Assembly: GCF_013033515.1 (NCBI RefSeq)
Contig: NZ_WQEG01000016.1
Coordinates: 1-38,492 of the forward strand
Direction: 5' to 3'
From: Ruegeria sp. HKCCA6707
GTDB lineage: Bacteria; Pseudomonadota; Alphaproteobacteria; Rhodobacterales; Rhodobacteraceae
DNA length: 38,492 bases
Shown here: in pieces, positions 17,298 through 26,002 of the stretch
How the letters are laid out: each line of letters opens with the position of its first letter
How positions within the stretch are numbered: the first letter of the stretch is position 1
Translations under genes and position numbers: made by a program
The notes under the pieces: model-generated
Told to the model about the DNA's origin: nothing
Databases searched by the model: none
What the model saw: the letters and a program-made list of their open reading frames with translations, nothing else

Positions 17298-18014
17298 ATG
17301 ACCCAACCCGCAGTTCACCTTTACACCGCCGCGACGATGAACGGTTACAAACCTGTCATTTTCTTGGAAGAGGCAGGAGTGCCCTATGACCTCACGGTTG
17401 TGAATTTCTCAAAGCAGGAACAAAAGACTCCCGACTATCTGAGGCTAAACCCAAACGGCAAAATCCCAACTATTGTTGACCGCGACGAGAATCGCGCCAT
17501 TTTTGAAAGCGGCGCCATCCTTTGGCATCTTGCAGAGAAATACGGCAAATTCCTTCCCAAAGAGCCGACAAAGCGCTCGGAAGTTATGCAATGGATGTTT
17601 TTCCAGGTCGGGCACGTTGGACCCATGATGGGGCAAGCCATGTACTTTCAGCATATCGCCGCGCCGAACGGGCATGAGGAGCCGTTTTCGATAAAGCGGT
17701 ACGTGGACGAATCCCGCCGGTTGCTAGGAGTTCTTGACACGCATCTCGAAGGTCGCGAATGGCTGGCGGCAGGCGAATACACGATCGCTGATATGATGAC
17801 CTATCCTTGGGCGCGGGCCTATGTCTGGGCACGTGCGAGCGTGGATGGCCTGCCTCATTTGCAGACGTGGTTTGATCGGATCGACGCGCGCCCTGCAGTG
17901 CAAAAAGCTCTGACCATACCCAAAGCCAACCCGCAGTTCTGGGATGAAAGTGCTGATGCAAGTGCCTTTGCCAAAGAAAATGCCGCGCGGTTCGCCGGTG
18001 ACGTGAAATCTTGA
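17298..18014 (+). CDS. Nu-class-like glutathione S-transferase
   Basis: The 238-residue protein resembles E. coli YfcG/YghU. The N-terminal thioredoxin-like domain begins VHLYTAATMNGYKPVIFLEEAG, where the T-x-N motif (ATMNG) replaces the usual catalytic Tyr, Ser or Cys. LRLNPNGKIPTIVD with the cis-proline and ESGAILWHLAEKYG complete the glutathione site, and the helical domain has the N-cap EYTIADMMTYPWA. Nu-class enzymes bind two glutathiones and act as disulfide reductases or peroxidases; this is expected, not shown. GGAG lies about 8 bases before ATG 17298. The divergent HxlR gene suggests induction by electrophiles or oxidants. Confidence 0.9.
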   Translation: MTQPAVHLYTAATMNGYKPVIFLEEAGVPYDLTVVNFSKQEQKTPDYLRLNPNGKIPTIVDRDENRAIFESGAILWHLAEKYGKFLPKEPTKRSEVMQWMFFQVGHVGPMMGQAMYFQHIAAPNGHEEPFSIKRYVDESRRLLGVLDTHLEGREWLAAGEYTIADMMTYPWARAYVWARASVDGLPHLQTWFDRIDARPAVQKALTIPKANPQFWDESADASAFAKENAARFAGDVKS

Positions 18015-18126
18015 AAGGACACAGAGGCGGACACTCGCACGGGCTGCTGCATTGAGCACACTGGGCTTAGAGCGGACCATGAAAAAAACGACCTCCGTGT
18101 ACCCTTAAAATCAATCTCCGCGTAGC

Positions 18127-18157
18127 AAAAAAAAAGGGCCCCCAATCGGCGGCCCTT
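18127..18157 (-). terminator. rho-independent terminator of the HU gene
   Basis: On the minus strand a perfect 7-bp stem (AAGGGCC at 18134-18140 and GGCCCTT at 18151-18157, 10-base loop) is followed by a run of nine T. It starts about 26 bases after the HU stop. Confidence 0.88.
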
Positions 18158-18182
18158 GATCATTTGGCGATGACGGCTGGGA

Positions 18183-18470
18183 TCAGCCGTTCACGCTGTC
18201 TTTCAGTGCCTTGGCGATGGTCATTTTGACCACCTTGTCGGCCTCTTTCTTGAACTGTTCGCCGGTCGCGGGGTTGCGTACCATGCGCTCGGGGCGCTCG
18301 CGGCAGTAGATTTTGCCAACGCCGGGCAGGGTGACTGCACCGCCAGCGGATACTTCGCGCGTGATCAGGCCAGTAATTGCCTCCAGCGCAGAGTTGGCGG
18401 ATTTCTTGTCAGTCCCCATTTCCTCAGCGAGAGCAGCAACCAGCTGAGTCTTTGTCATAGGCTTTGCCAT
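18183..18470 (-). CDS. HU-family DNA-binding protein
   Basis: The 95-residue histone-like protein bends and compacts DNA as a dimer. It opens MAKPMTKTQLVAALAEEMG, with the helical dimer core, then LPGVGKIYCRERPERMVRNPATGE, where RNPATGE carries the conserved beta-arm proline that wedges into DNA, and ends VKMTIAKALKDSVNG. AAGGAG lies 8 bases before ATG 18470. The cysteine in GKIYCRER is uncommon among textbook HU proteins. The gene stands alone with its own terminator. Confidence 0.93.
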   Translation of the reverse strand: MAKPMTKTQLVAALAEEMGTDKKSANSALEAITGLITREVSAGGAVTLPGVGKIYCRERPERMVRNPATGEQFKKEADKVVKMTIAKALKDSVNG

Positions 18471-18600
18471 TTCTTGGTCTCCTTAACGTGCCCGATAATT
18501 TGGGCCTCACCGCGTAACTGTAACGGGATATTGTAGGGGAACACAACGAATAGTAGCGCCGAAAACCCTAAAAATATGGGGAAATCGTTGCTTTTTTGCT

Positions 18601-20064
18601 TCAGAGAAAGGCGGTTTCATCAAAGGAACGCAATTTCCGGCTGTGCAAACGCTCAAGCGGCATGCCCCTCAGATGCTCCATCGCGCGGATTCCGATGGCC
18701 AGATGACGGCTGACCTGCGTGGTATAAAAGGCCGATGCCATGCCCGGCAGCTTCAACTCACCATGCAGGGGCTTGTCGGAAACGCAGAGCAAAGTGCCAT
18801 AGGGTACACGGAAGCGATAGCCATTTGCCGCGATCGTGGCGCTTTCCATATCCAACGCAATGGCGCGGGATTGGCTGAGCCGTTGCACAGGGCCCGACTG
18901 GTCCCGCAACTCCCAATTGCGGTTATCGACCGAGGCAACGGTGCCCGTGCGCATGATCCGCTTGAGCTCATACCCTTCCAACTTGGTCACCTCGGCCACC
19001 GCGCGTTCAAGCGCCACTTGCACCTCGGCCAAGGGCGGGATGGGAACCCAGACGGGCAGATCGTCGTCCAGCACCTTGTCGTCGCGCAGATAGGCATGGG
19101 CCAGCACGAAATCCCCCAGCGCCTGCGTGTTGCGCAGCCCGGCGCAATGGCCCACCATTAGCCACGCGTGGGGCCGCAGAACTGCGATATGGTCAGTGGC
19201 GGTTTTTGCATTGGATGGCCCAACCCCGATATTGACCAGTGTAATGCCCGATCCGTCAGCGCGTTTCAGGTGATAGGTCGGCATTTGCGGCAGCTTGAGT
19301 GGTTGCTCCAGCGCGGCATCCTTGGTTGTTATCTCGACATTTCCGGTCGAGACAAAGCTGGTATAGCCGCTGTCAGGGTCGGCAAGCTGTTCGCGCGCGT
19401 AGGCTTCGAATTCCGAGACATAGAACTGGTAGTTGGTGAACAGCACATGATTCTGGAAATGGCTGGGATCCGTCGCTGTATAATGCGCCAGCCGGGCCAG
19501 CGAGTAATCCACACGCTGGGCGGTGAACAGAGACAGTGACCCAACCTCATCATCCGGATCGCTGACACCATTAACGATGTCATCATTGGTTGTGGTGAGG
19601 TCGGGCACGTCGAATACATCGCGCAGCGTGAATCCCGCCGCCCCTTGATGCGGAACATGAAGGTTCGGATTGTTGGCCACGGCGAAATGCACCGGGATTG
19701 GGGTGTCTGACAGCCCAATTGTTACAGGTTGTGCGTGGTTCTTGATCAGCAATGCGATCTGCTGTGTCAGGTAGGAACGGAACAGGTCCGGCCGGGTCAC
19801 TGTCGTCGCGTGAATGCCGGGTTCGGAAACGTGGCCAAAACTCAGCCGGCTGTCGACCTGCGCATAAGACAGGGTTTTGATGCGAATTTCCGGGTAATAG
19901 GCTCTGATCCGCTCAGCAGGCGCGCCATGTTGCAGAGCGTGCGCAAAAGCATCGCACAGGAAATGCGTGGCCGTTGCATAAAGCTCCTCCAGCCGCGCGA
20001 CAGCGGCTTTGGGATCAGTGAATTCTTCGGCTTGAGGGGTCTCAGGTGTTTTTATTGTTGTCAT
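18601..20064 (-). CDS. amn: AMP nucleosidase
   Basis: Amn splits AMP into adenine and ribose 5-phosphate. The 487-residue protein has an N-terminal Amn-specific domain (about 1-170) and a C-terminal nucleoside-phosphorylase-like domain with LVNIGVGPSNAKTATDHIAVLRPHAWLMVGHCAGLR and ALDMESATIAANGYRFRVPYGTLLCVSDKPLHGE. Start ATG 20064 overlaps the ade stop in ATGA, which fixes it; the longer frame to 20196 is inside ade. With ade it makes a coupled two-step route from AMP to hypoxanthine. In E. coli the enzyme is activated by ATP and inhibited by phosphate. Confidence 0.96.
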   Translation of the reverse strand: MTTIKTPETPQAEEFTDPKAAVARLEELYATATHFLCDAFAHALQHGAPAERIRAYYPEIRIKTLSYAQVDSRLSFGHVSEPGIHATTVTRPDLFRSYLTQQIALLIKNHAQPVTIGLSDTPIPVHFAVANNPNLHVPHQGAAGFTLRDVFDVPDLTTTNDDIVNGVSDPDDEVGSLSLFTAQRVDYSLARLAHYTATDPSHFQNHVLFTNYQFYVSEFEAYAREQLADPDSGYTSFVSTGNVEITTKDAALEQPLKLPQMPTYHLKRADGSGITLVNIGVGPSNAKTATDHIAVLRPHAWLMVGHCAGLRNTQALGDFVLAHAYLRDDKVLDDDLPVWVPIPPLAEVQVALERAVAEVTKLEGYELKRIMRTGTVASVDNRNWELRDQSGPVQRLSQSRAIALDMESATIAANGYRFRVPYGTLLCVSDKPLHGELKLPGMASAFYTTQVSRHLAIGIRAMEHLRGMPLERLHSRKLRSFDETAFL

Positions 20065-21863
20065 GAGAGAGGTTCCAAGAGGTCTATTTTTTCGAATGTG
20101 CGCACATCCACTAGCCCGATGTCTGATATCCGTAGTTCCGGGATCACCACCAGAGCCAGCAGAGAATGTTGCATATACGCGTTGTTGAGCGAGCAACCGC
20201 AGGCCTGCATTGCGGCAACCATCTGCTCGGCCTTTGCGGCGACCTGAGCGGCAGGGCTGTCGGACATGAGGCCAGCGATAGGCAGTTCGACCAGCGCCAG
20301 TTCTTCGCTGTCGCGGAAAATGGTGATACCGCCGCCCACCTCGGCTAGCCTGTTCGCGGCCATGGCCATCTGTTCGCGATCAGTGCCAACAACGATCATA
20401 TGGTGGCTGTCATGCGCAACGGTTGAGGCCATGGCCATTTTGCCCTGATAGCCAAAGCCAGACACAAAGGCGTTTGTAACGCCCCCTGTTGCACGGTGAC
20501 GCTCCACCAGGGCGATCTGGCACACGCCGTCTTCTCCTTCGACCAGCCCGCCGATAATCGGCAGCTCGGCCTTCAACGCTTTGGTGGGCGCCTGATTTTC
20601 AACCACCCCGATCACATTGGCCCGAACGCGATTGGCCCCGGCTGGGGCTTTGATCTCAAAATCCGTTTCGTCAAGCGCGTGGCCCAGATGGACTGTATTG
20701 CGAGCGGTGTCGGGCCAGTTCAAGTGGGGGCAATCCACGGTGATTGCGCCGTCCTGGGCCACGATTCGACCGCGCGCAATCACGGTTTCGACCGGCAGTT
20801 CAGTCAGATCCGCGCTGAGGATGATATCCGCGCGCCGCCCGGGCGTGATCGACCCGATCTCACGCTCCAGCCCGAAATGGGTGGCGGTGTTGATCGTGGC
20901 CATTTGCAGGGCGATCAAAGGATCACAGCCGCAGGCAATCGCGTGGCGCACGACGCGGTTCATATGGCCGTCATTGACCAGCGTGCCGGAATGGCAATCA
21001 TCAGTGCACAGGATGAAGCTTCGCGGGTCCAGCCCTTTTTCGGTAATGGCCGTGATCTGGCTTTCGACATCATACCAGGCCGAGCCCAATCGCATCATCG
21101 ACCGCATCCCCTGGCGCACCCGTGCGATGGCATCGGCCTCGCAGGTGCCTTCGTGATCATCGGCGGGGCCACCGGCCACGTAAGCGGCGAAATCAGGCCC
21201 TAAATCAGGCGATGCATAATGACCGCCCACGGTTTTGCCAGCCCTCTGCGTGGCCGCAATCTCGGCCAGCATCTTGGGGTCGCCGTGGATCACACCGGGA
21301 AAGTTCATCATCTCACCCAGGCCGATAATACCGGGCCAGTTCATTGCCTCGGCCACGTCCTCGGGTGTGATCTCATACCCGGTGGTTTCCAGGCCCGGCG
21401 CAGATGGTGCGCAAGACGGCATCTGGGTGAAGATATTCACCGGTTGCAACAGCGCCTCGTCATGCATCATCCGCACACCATTCAGGCCCAGCACATTGGC
21501 GATTTCATGCGGGTCAGTGAACATACTGGTTGTGCCATGCGGGATGACCGCGCGGGCGAACTCTGCTGGGGTCAGCATCCCGGATTCGATATGCATATGC
21601 CCGTCGCACAGGCCCGGGATCATATAGCGCCCGTTTGCCTCAATGATCTGCGTGTCGGGCCCGATGCAATGCGTGGCGTCGGGCCCCACAAAGGCGATCC
21701 GACCGGCGGTGATGGCAATGTCGTGATCCGGCAGCGCCTCGCGGCTGTGCACATTGACCCAAATGCCACCCTTGATCACCGTATCTGCAGGCGCGCGCCC
21801 TGCGGCGACGGCGATGAGTTTGGGGGCTGTGTCGGGCCAACTGGGGAAAGGTGTGTATTCCAT
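20061..21863 (-). CDS. ade: adenine deaminase
   Basis: This metal-dependent amidohydrolase converts adenine to hypoxanthine and ammonia. The 600-residue protein has DGHMHIESGMLTPAEFARAV (metal-binding HxH), TSMFTDPHEIANVLG, ILCTDDCHSGTLVNDGHMNR and TINTATHFGLEREIGSITPGRRAD. The Ade C-terminal domain has SGFGYQGKMAMASTVAHDSHHMIVVGT. Size matches the family. Its TGA overlaps the amn start by 4 bases, so both proteins should be made together. It is divergent from the class II aldolase-like gene with a 198-bp gap. Confidence 0.96.
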   Translation of the reverse strand: MEYTPFPSWPDTAPKLIAVAAGRAPADTVIKGGIWVNVHSREALPDHDIAITAGRIAFVGPDATHCIGPDTQIIEANGRYMIPGLCDGHMHIESGMLTPAEFARAVIPHGTTSMFTDPHEIANVLGLNGVRMMHDEALLQPVNIFTQMPSCAPSAPGLETTGYEITPEDVAEAMNWPGIIGLGEMMNFPGVIHGDPKMLAEIAATQRAGKTVGGHYASPDLGPDFAAYVAGGPADDHEGTCEADAIARVRQGMRSMMRLGSAWYDVESQITAITEKGLDPRSFILCTDDCHSGTLVNDGHMNRVVRHAIACGCDPLIALQMATINTATHFGLEREIGSITPGRRADIILSADLTELPVETVIARGRIVAQDGAITVDCPHLNWPDTARNTVHLGHALDETDFEIKAPAGANRVRANVIGVVENQAPTKALKAELPIIGGLVEGEDGVCQIALVERHRATGGVTNAFVSGFGYQGKMAMASTVAHDSHHMIVVGTDREQMAMAANRLAEVGGGITIFRDSEELALVELPIAGLMSDSPAAQVAAKAEQMVAAMQACGCSLNNAYMQHSLLALVVIPELRISDIGLVDVRTFEKIDLLEPLS

Positions 21864-22061
21864 GGCCCAACTTTCCCCAATGTGCAGGAAGGTGCAACCC
21901 CTGCAAAAGCGGTATCATGAAACCGTCACAGGTTGCATTGGCGACGGCGTGCCGGGCCTCAAAAGGTCTGCCACCGAATGACTCTGCTCCGATTTTCGTT
22001 GGCCGAACCCGAATGATAGGGCAAGCTTTCAATACGCGGCAGCAAAAACCGGAGACCGAAG

Positions 22062-22817
22062 ATGAGCGTGACGAATCTGCGAACCAACATCGACCATTGG
22101 TCGGAACGGGTGGATATGGCTGCGGCGTTCCGGTGGACCGTGCGGCTGAACATGCATGAGGCTGTGGCCAACCACTATAGCCTGGCGGTCAACGAGGATG
22201 GCACCCAGTTCCTGATGAACCCCAACCAGATGCATTTTGGACGGATCAAAGCGTCTGATCTGCTGTTGCTGGATGCCAATGATCCCGACGTGATGTCTCA
22301 ACCCGGCGCACCGGATCCGACAGCGTGGGGTCTGCACGGCGCGATCCATCGCCACTGCCCACATGCGCGCTGTGTTCTGCATGTGCATTCGATCTTTGCC
22401 ACTGTTCTGGCCAGCTTGGCGGACAGTACATTGCCGCCGATCGATCAGAACACCGCCACTTTCTACAACCGTTACGTGGTGGATGACGCTTTTGGCGGCT
22501 TGGCCTTTGAAAGTGAGGGCGAGCGCTGTGCGCAGATGCTGTCCGATCCCAAAAAGAAGGTCATGATCATGGGCAACCATGGTGTTCTGGTGATCGGACG
22601 TGACGTCGCGGATGCCTTTAACAGGCTCTTTTACTTCGAACGGGCCGCAGAAACATATATCCGCGCGCTGCAAACCGGACAAAAGCTTCGGATCCTGTCG
22701 GACGAGATCGCAGAAAAAACGGCGCAAGAGCTGGAAGACTATCCCGAACAGGCCGAGGCTCATATGCGCGAAATCAAGGCTTTGCTGGACGCGGAAGGAT
22801 CAGATTACGCCAGCTAA
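22062..22817 (+). CDS. class II aldolase/adducin-like protein
   Basis: The 251-residue protein has the class II aldolase fold shared by fuculose-phosphate aldolase, ribulose-phosphate epimerase AraD and adducin heads. RWTVRLNMHEAVANHYSLAV at the start, HRHCPHARCVLHVHSIFATVLAS with the HxH zinc ligands, and MIMGNHGVLVIGRDVADAF are the family marks. The substrate cannot be called. GGAG lies 8 bases before ATG 22062. The sterol desaturase-like gene follows 24 bases later behind a very strong AGGGGAGGAG site, so the two probably form an operon, though no shared pathway is known to me. Confidence 0.9.
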   Translation: MSVTNLRTNIDHWSERVDMAAAFRWTVRLNMHEAVANHYSLAVNEDGTQFLMNPNQMHFGRIKASDLLLLDANDPDVMSQPGAPDPTAWGLHGAIHRHCPHARCVLHVHSIFATVLASLADSTLPPIDQNTATFYNRYVVDDAFGGLAFESEGERCAQMLSDPKKKVMIMGNHGVLVIGRDVADAFNRLFYFERAAETYIRALQTGQKLRILSDEIAEKTAQELEDYPEQAEAHMREIKALLDAEGSDYAS

Positions 22818-22841
22818 GCAGGCAGCAGGGGAGGAGTTGCC

Positions 22842-23831
22842 ATGACCGATGCAAGCCACGACGCGGAAGCCGCGCGCTGGAATTACCGGCCTGAAGGGCC
22901 TGTTGGGTTGAACCCGTTGTTCAGTTGGCCGCCGCGCCCGATGGAAGTCCTGAACTGGTACAAGGGCGCGTGGTTGCAAATAACAGCGCTGACCTTGTGC
23001 ATGTCCATCGCACTGATCGTTTATTTTGCGTTTCTACCGCCGCTTGAGGCGATGCAAAGCTTTGAACCGGGCTGGATGTTTCGCATCTGGCTTCTGAATA
23101 TGGTGCCTCAGATCCTTGTGGCCGGAACGCTGCATTGGTGGCTGTATATGCGCAAGGGGCAGGGGCTCTACAAAAAGTTCGACCGCCGTGACCTGACGCG
23201 AAAGAACGGCAATTTCACCTTCAGCAATCAGGTCTGGGACAATATCTGGTGGACGCTGGGCAGCGCGATGAGCGTCGCGACCGTGTATCAGTGGGTGATC
23301 TTCTGGGCCATGGCCAATGGATATGTTCCAACGGTCACATGGGCCGCCGCGCCGGTCTGGTTTGTGGTCTGGATGCTGTTCATTCCGATGTGGTCGGGCC
23401 TGCATTTCTATTGGGTGCACCGGCTGGAACATCACCCGAAGCTGTACAAGCATGTGCACGCCGTGCACCACCGCAACGTCAATATCGGGCCGTGGTCGGG
23501 GATTTCGAACCATTGGTACGAGAACCTTTTGTATTTCTCGACCTATTTCATCCACCTGATCGTGCCATCCCATCCCTTGCACCTTCTGTTTCACGTCTAT
23601 TTCCAGCAGATCAGCCCGGTCCTGTCGCATTCGGGCTTCGAAAAACTGAAAGCGGGCGAGGCCGACGCGGCCAAGGCTGGCGATTTCTTTCACCAGCTTC
23701 ACCACAGGTATTTCGAGTGCAACTATGGCACTTCAGAGATTCCCTTCGACAAGTGGTTTGGCACCTATCACGACGGATCTGCCGAAGCGACGGTGCGGAC
23801 GAGGGCGTTCAAGAAACAGATGTATACCTAA
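22842..23831 (+). CDS. sterol desaturase / fatty acid hydroxylase superfamily protein
   Basis: The 329-residue membrane protein has about four hydrophobic segments (around residues 45-70, 80-105, 140-165 and 170-190) and the histidine clusters of a di-iron oxygenase: HRLEHHPKLYKHVHAVHHRN, then FHQLHHRYFECNYGTSEIPFDKWFGTYHDG near the C-terminus. Members hydroxylate or desaturate lipids, sterols or carotenoids at the membrane, using oxygen. The lipid substrate is unknown. Its stop overlaps the stop of the convergent regulator gene by 4 bases. Confidence 0.88.
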   Translation: MTDASHDAEAARWNYRPEGPVGLNPLFSWPPRPMEVLNWYKGAWLQITALTLCMSIALIVYFAFLPPLEAMQSFEPGWMFRIWLLNMVPQILVAGTLHWWLYMRKGQGLYKKFDRRDLTRKNGNFTFSNQVWDNIWWTLGSAMSVATVYQWVIFWAMANGYVPTVTWAAAPVWFVVWMLFIPMWSGLHFYWVHRLEHHPKLYKHVHAVHHRNVNIGPWSGISNHWYENLLYFSTYFIHLIVPSHPLHLLFHVYFQQISPVLSHSGFEKLKAGEADAAKAGDFFHQLHHRYFECNYGTSEIPFDKWFGTYHDGSAEATVRTRAFKKQMYT

Positions 23832-24757
23832 GCGGTGCGCATCGCGCGCGGGGTGGTGCCGAACTCGGTTCGAAACGCGCGCGTGAGGGCGCTGGGGTCT
23901 TGGTACCCGGCACGCAAGGCAATCTCGGCGATGGACATGTCGGTCTCTGTCGCCAGCTTGCGCGCCAGGTTCAGGCGGAGGCGACGATAGACATGGGCGG
24001 GGCCCGCGCCCAATTCCGCCCTCATACGTGCCTCGAGCACACGCTGCGACCGCCCGACCCGCTTGGCCAGATCGGGGATGGTCAAAGGCGTCTCCAGATT
24101 CTCCTGCATCACGGCCAGCGCTTTGTTCACCGGCCCCGTCCGCGCCGTATGAGAGCGTGCGGACTCGCGGGTCATAAAGGTTTGCGCGATCTCAAGCGCC
24201 AACGCTTGGCCGTGATCCTGCCCGATCAGATGCAGGATCAGATCAAACGCCGCCATCGCGCCCGAACAGGTGATCCGGTTTCGGTCGATGACAAACCGTT
24301 CGCGGCAAGTTTCGATTTCCGGGAAACGTTCGGTAAAGGCCGTCAGCTCTTCCCAATGAATTGTGGCCCGGTACCCATCCAGTAGACTGGCCTGTGCCAA
24401 CAGCCAACTGCCGGTGTCCAGCCCTGCCAGAGTGGGAAAGCGCCGCGCGGCGGCCCTGAGGCTGGCCTGCGTGCGCCAACCCCCAAGATCCTGAAACCCA
24501 TAAGACGGCATCACCATCAGAATATCCCCCGACGCGTCGTGTAACCGCGCCTGCGGAGCAACCTGTAGCCCCGAGGATGAGATCACAGGTTCGGGCGTTA
24601 TCGCCAGAAATTGCCAAGTATAAAGCTGCCGCCCAGACAGGGTATTGGCCGCGCGCATTGGTTCAACCGTGTTGGCAAGGCAGTGGTTGGAAAAGCCATC
24701 GAACAGCACAACACCGATTTGCCGCGTCTCGGCAGAGGATTTCGACCAAACTTGCAT
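23828..24757 (-). CDS. GlxA-family (DJ-1/PfpI plus AraC) transcriptional regulator
   Basis: The 309-residue protein joins an N-terminal DJ-1/PfpI-like sensor domain (IGVVLFDGFSNHCLANTVEPMRAAN; LAGLDTGSWLLAQASLLDGYRATIHWE; CSGAMAAFDLILHLIG) to a C-terminal AraC DNA-binding domain with two helix-turn-helix units, ending MSIAEIALRAGYQDPSALTRAFRTEFG. Pseudomonas CdhR (carnitine) and GbdR (glycine betaine) have this architecture. ATG 24757 has AGGAG 6 bases upstream. It is divergent, with 72 bases between starts, from the acyl-CoA dehydrogenase operon that includes a CaiD-like gene, and probably activates that operon. Confidence 0.9.
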   Translation of the reverse strand: MQVWSKSSAETRQIGVVLFDGFSNHCLANTVEPMRAANTLSGRQLYTWQFLAITPEPVISSSGLQVAPQARLHDASGDILMVMPSYGFQDLGGWRTQASLRAAARRFPTLAGLDTGSWLLAQASLLDGYRATIHWEELTAFTERFPEIETCRERFVIDRNRITCSGAMAAFDLILHLIGQDHGQALALEIAQTFMTRESARSHTARTGPVNKALAVMQENLETPLTIPDLAKRVGRSQRVLEARMRAELGAGPAHVYRRLRLNLARKLATETDMSIAEIALRAGYQDPSALTRAFRTEFGTTPRAMRTA

Positions 24758-24829
24758 GGTCAACTCCTAATCCTGCATGAAATTGACCTCAAGCTGGTTC
24801 ACTCTATCCCCAGCGAAAAACGGGAGCCC

Positions 24830-25993
24830 ATGATGCAATACGGCCTGTCAGAAGAGCAGGAAATGATCGCTTCGACTGTGCGCAGCTTTGTCGAAAACGA
24901 GATTTATCCTCATGAAGACCTCGTTGAACGTAGCGGTGAGGTGCCGAAAGAGATCGCGGATGAGATCAAGCGCAAGACGCTTGAGCTGGGCTTCTATGCC
25001 TGCAACTTCCCCGAAAGTGTCGGATGCGCTGGGCTGAACCATCTGGAATTTGCCTTGGTTGAGCGTGAATTGGGGCGCGGTTCCATGGCGCTGAACCACT
25101 TTTTCGGCAGACCGCAGAACATTCTGATGGCCTGCGAAGGGGAACAGATCGAACGTTATTTGATGTCAGCGGTGCGCGGTGAAAAGATGGATGCGCTGGC
25201 CATGACCGAACCGGGCGCGGGCTCGGATGTGCGCGGAATGAAATGCGTGGCTGTGCGGGATGGTGGCGATTGGGTCGTGAACGGGACCAAACATTTTATC
25301 TCGGGCGCTGAGCACGCAGATTTCATCATTGTCTTTATCGCAACCGGCGAAGATCAGACGCCTAAAGGGCCAAAAAAGCGCATAACGGCTTTTCTGGTCG
25401 ATCGCGGCACGCCCGGGTTTACCATCCGCGACGGGTACAAGTCGGTCAGCCATCGCGGTTACAAGAACATGGTGCTGGATTTCGACGATTGCCGCTTGCC
25501 GGATACGCAGGTTCTGGGTGAAGTCGACGGCGGGTTCGAGGTGATGAACACCTGGCTCTATGCCACGCGCATCACCGTGGCCGCGATGTCGGTCGGGCGC
25601 GCGCGGCGAGCCTTTGACTATGCGTTGGATTATGCCGCCACGCGCGAGCAGTTCGGGCAGAAAATCGGCAAATTCCAAGGCGTTTCGTTCCAGATCGCCG
25701 ATATGATCACCGAGATCGATGCCGCCGACCTGTTGACGCTGGCTGCGGCGGACCGGCTGGACAAAGGGCTGCCTGCCAACCGTGAGATCGCCTCGGCCAA
25801 GCTTTACGCCTCAGAGATGCTGGCGCGAGTAACGGATGCGGCGATTCAGGTGCACGGCGGAATGGGATTGATGGACGACTATCCGCTGGAACGGTTCTGG
25901 CGAGACGCGCGGGTCGAGCGTATCTGGGACGGTACCAGCGAGATTCAGCGCCATATCATAAGCCGTGATCTATTGCGCGCGCTGGGCGCCTAA
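24830..25993 (+). CDS. acyl-CoA dehydrogenase, possible gamma-butyrobetainyl-CoA dehydrogenase
   Basis: This FAD flavoprotein (387 residues) introduces a 2,3-double bond into an acyl-CoA. It has the acyl-CoA dehydrogenase N-domain, ALAMTEPGAGSDV and GTKHFISGA (FAD and substrate contacts), the C-domain TREQFGQKIGKFQGVSFQIADM, and HGGMGLMDDYPLERFWRDARVERIWDGTSEIQR. Where MCAD has its catalytic Glu (YEGT), this protein has Asp367 (WDGT). The start is ATG 24830 or 24833 (GGGAG at 24822-24826). Next to NDP-forming CoA synthetase and CaiD-like genes it plausibly forms crotonobetainyl-CoA; this is inference. Confidence 0.9.
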   Translation: MMQYGLSEEQEMIASTVRSFVENEIYPHEDLVERSGEVPKEIADEIKRKTLELGFYACNFPESVGCAGLNHLEFALVERELGRGSMALNHFFGRPQNILMACEGEQIERYLMSAVRGEKMDALAMTEPGAGSDVRGMKCVAVRDGGDWVVNGTKHFISGAEHADFIIVFIATGEDQTPKGPKKRITAFLVDRGTPGFTIRDGYKSVSHRGYKNMVLDFDDCRLPDTQVLGEVDGGFEVMNTWLYATRITVAAMSVGRARRAFDYALDYAATREQFGQKIGKFQGVSFQIADMITEIDAADLLTLAAADRLDKGLPANREIASAKLYASEMLARVTDAAIQVHGGMGLMDDYPLERFWRDARVERIWDGTSEIQRHIISRDLLRALGA

Positions 25994-26002
25994 GGAGTCT
26001 TC

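Noticed and set aside
20065..20196. Longer amn start
   Set aside because: It would lie inside ade; the ATGA overlap at 20061-20064 defines the start.
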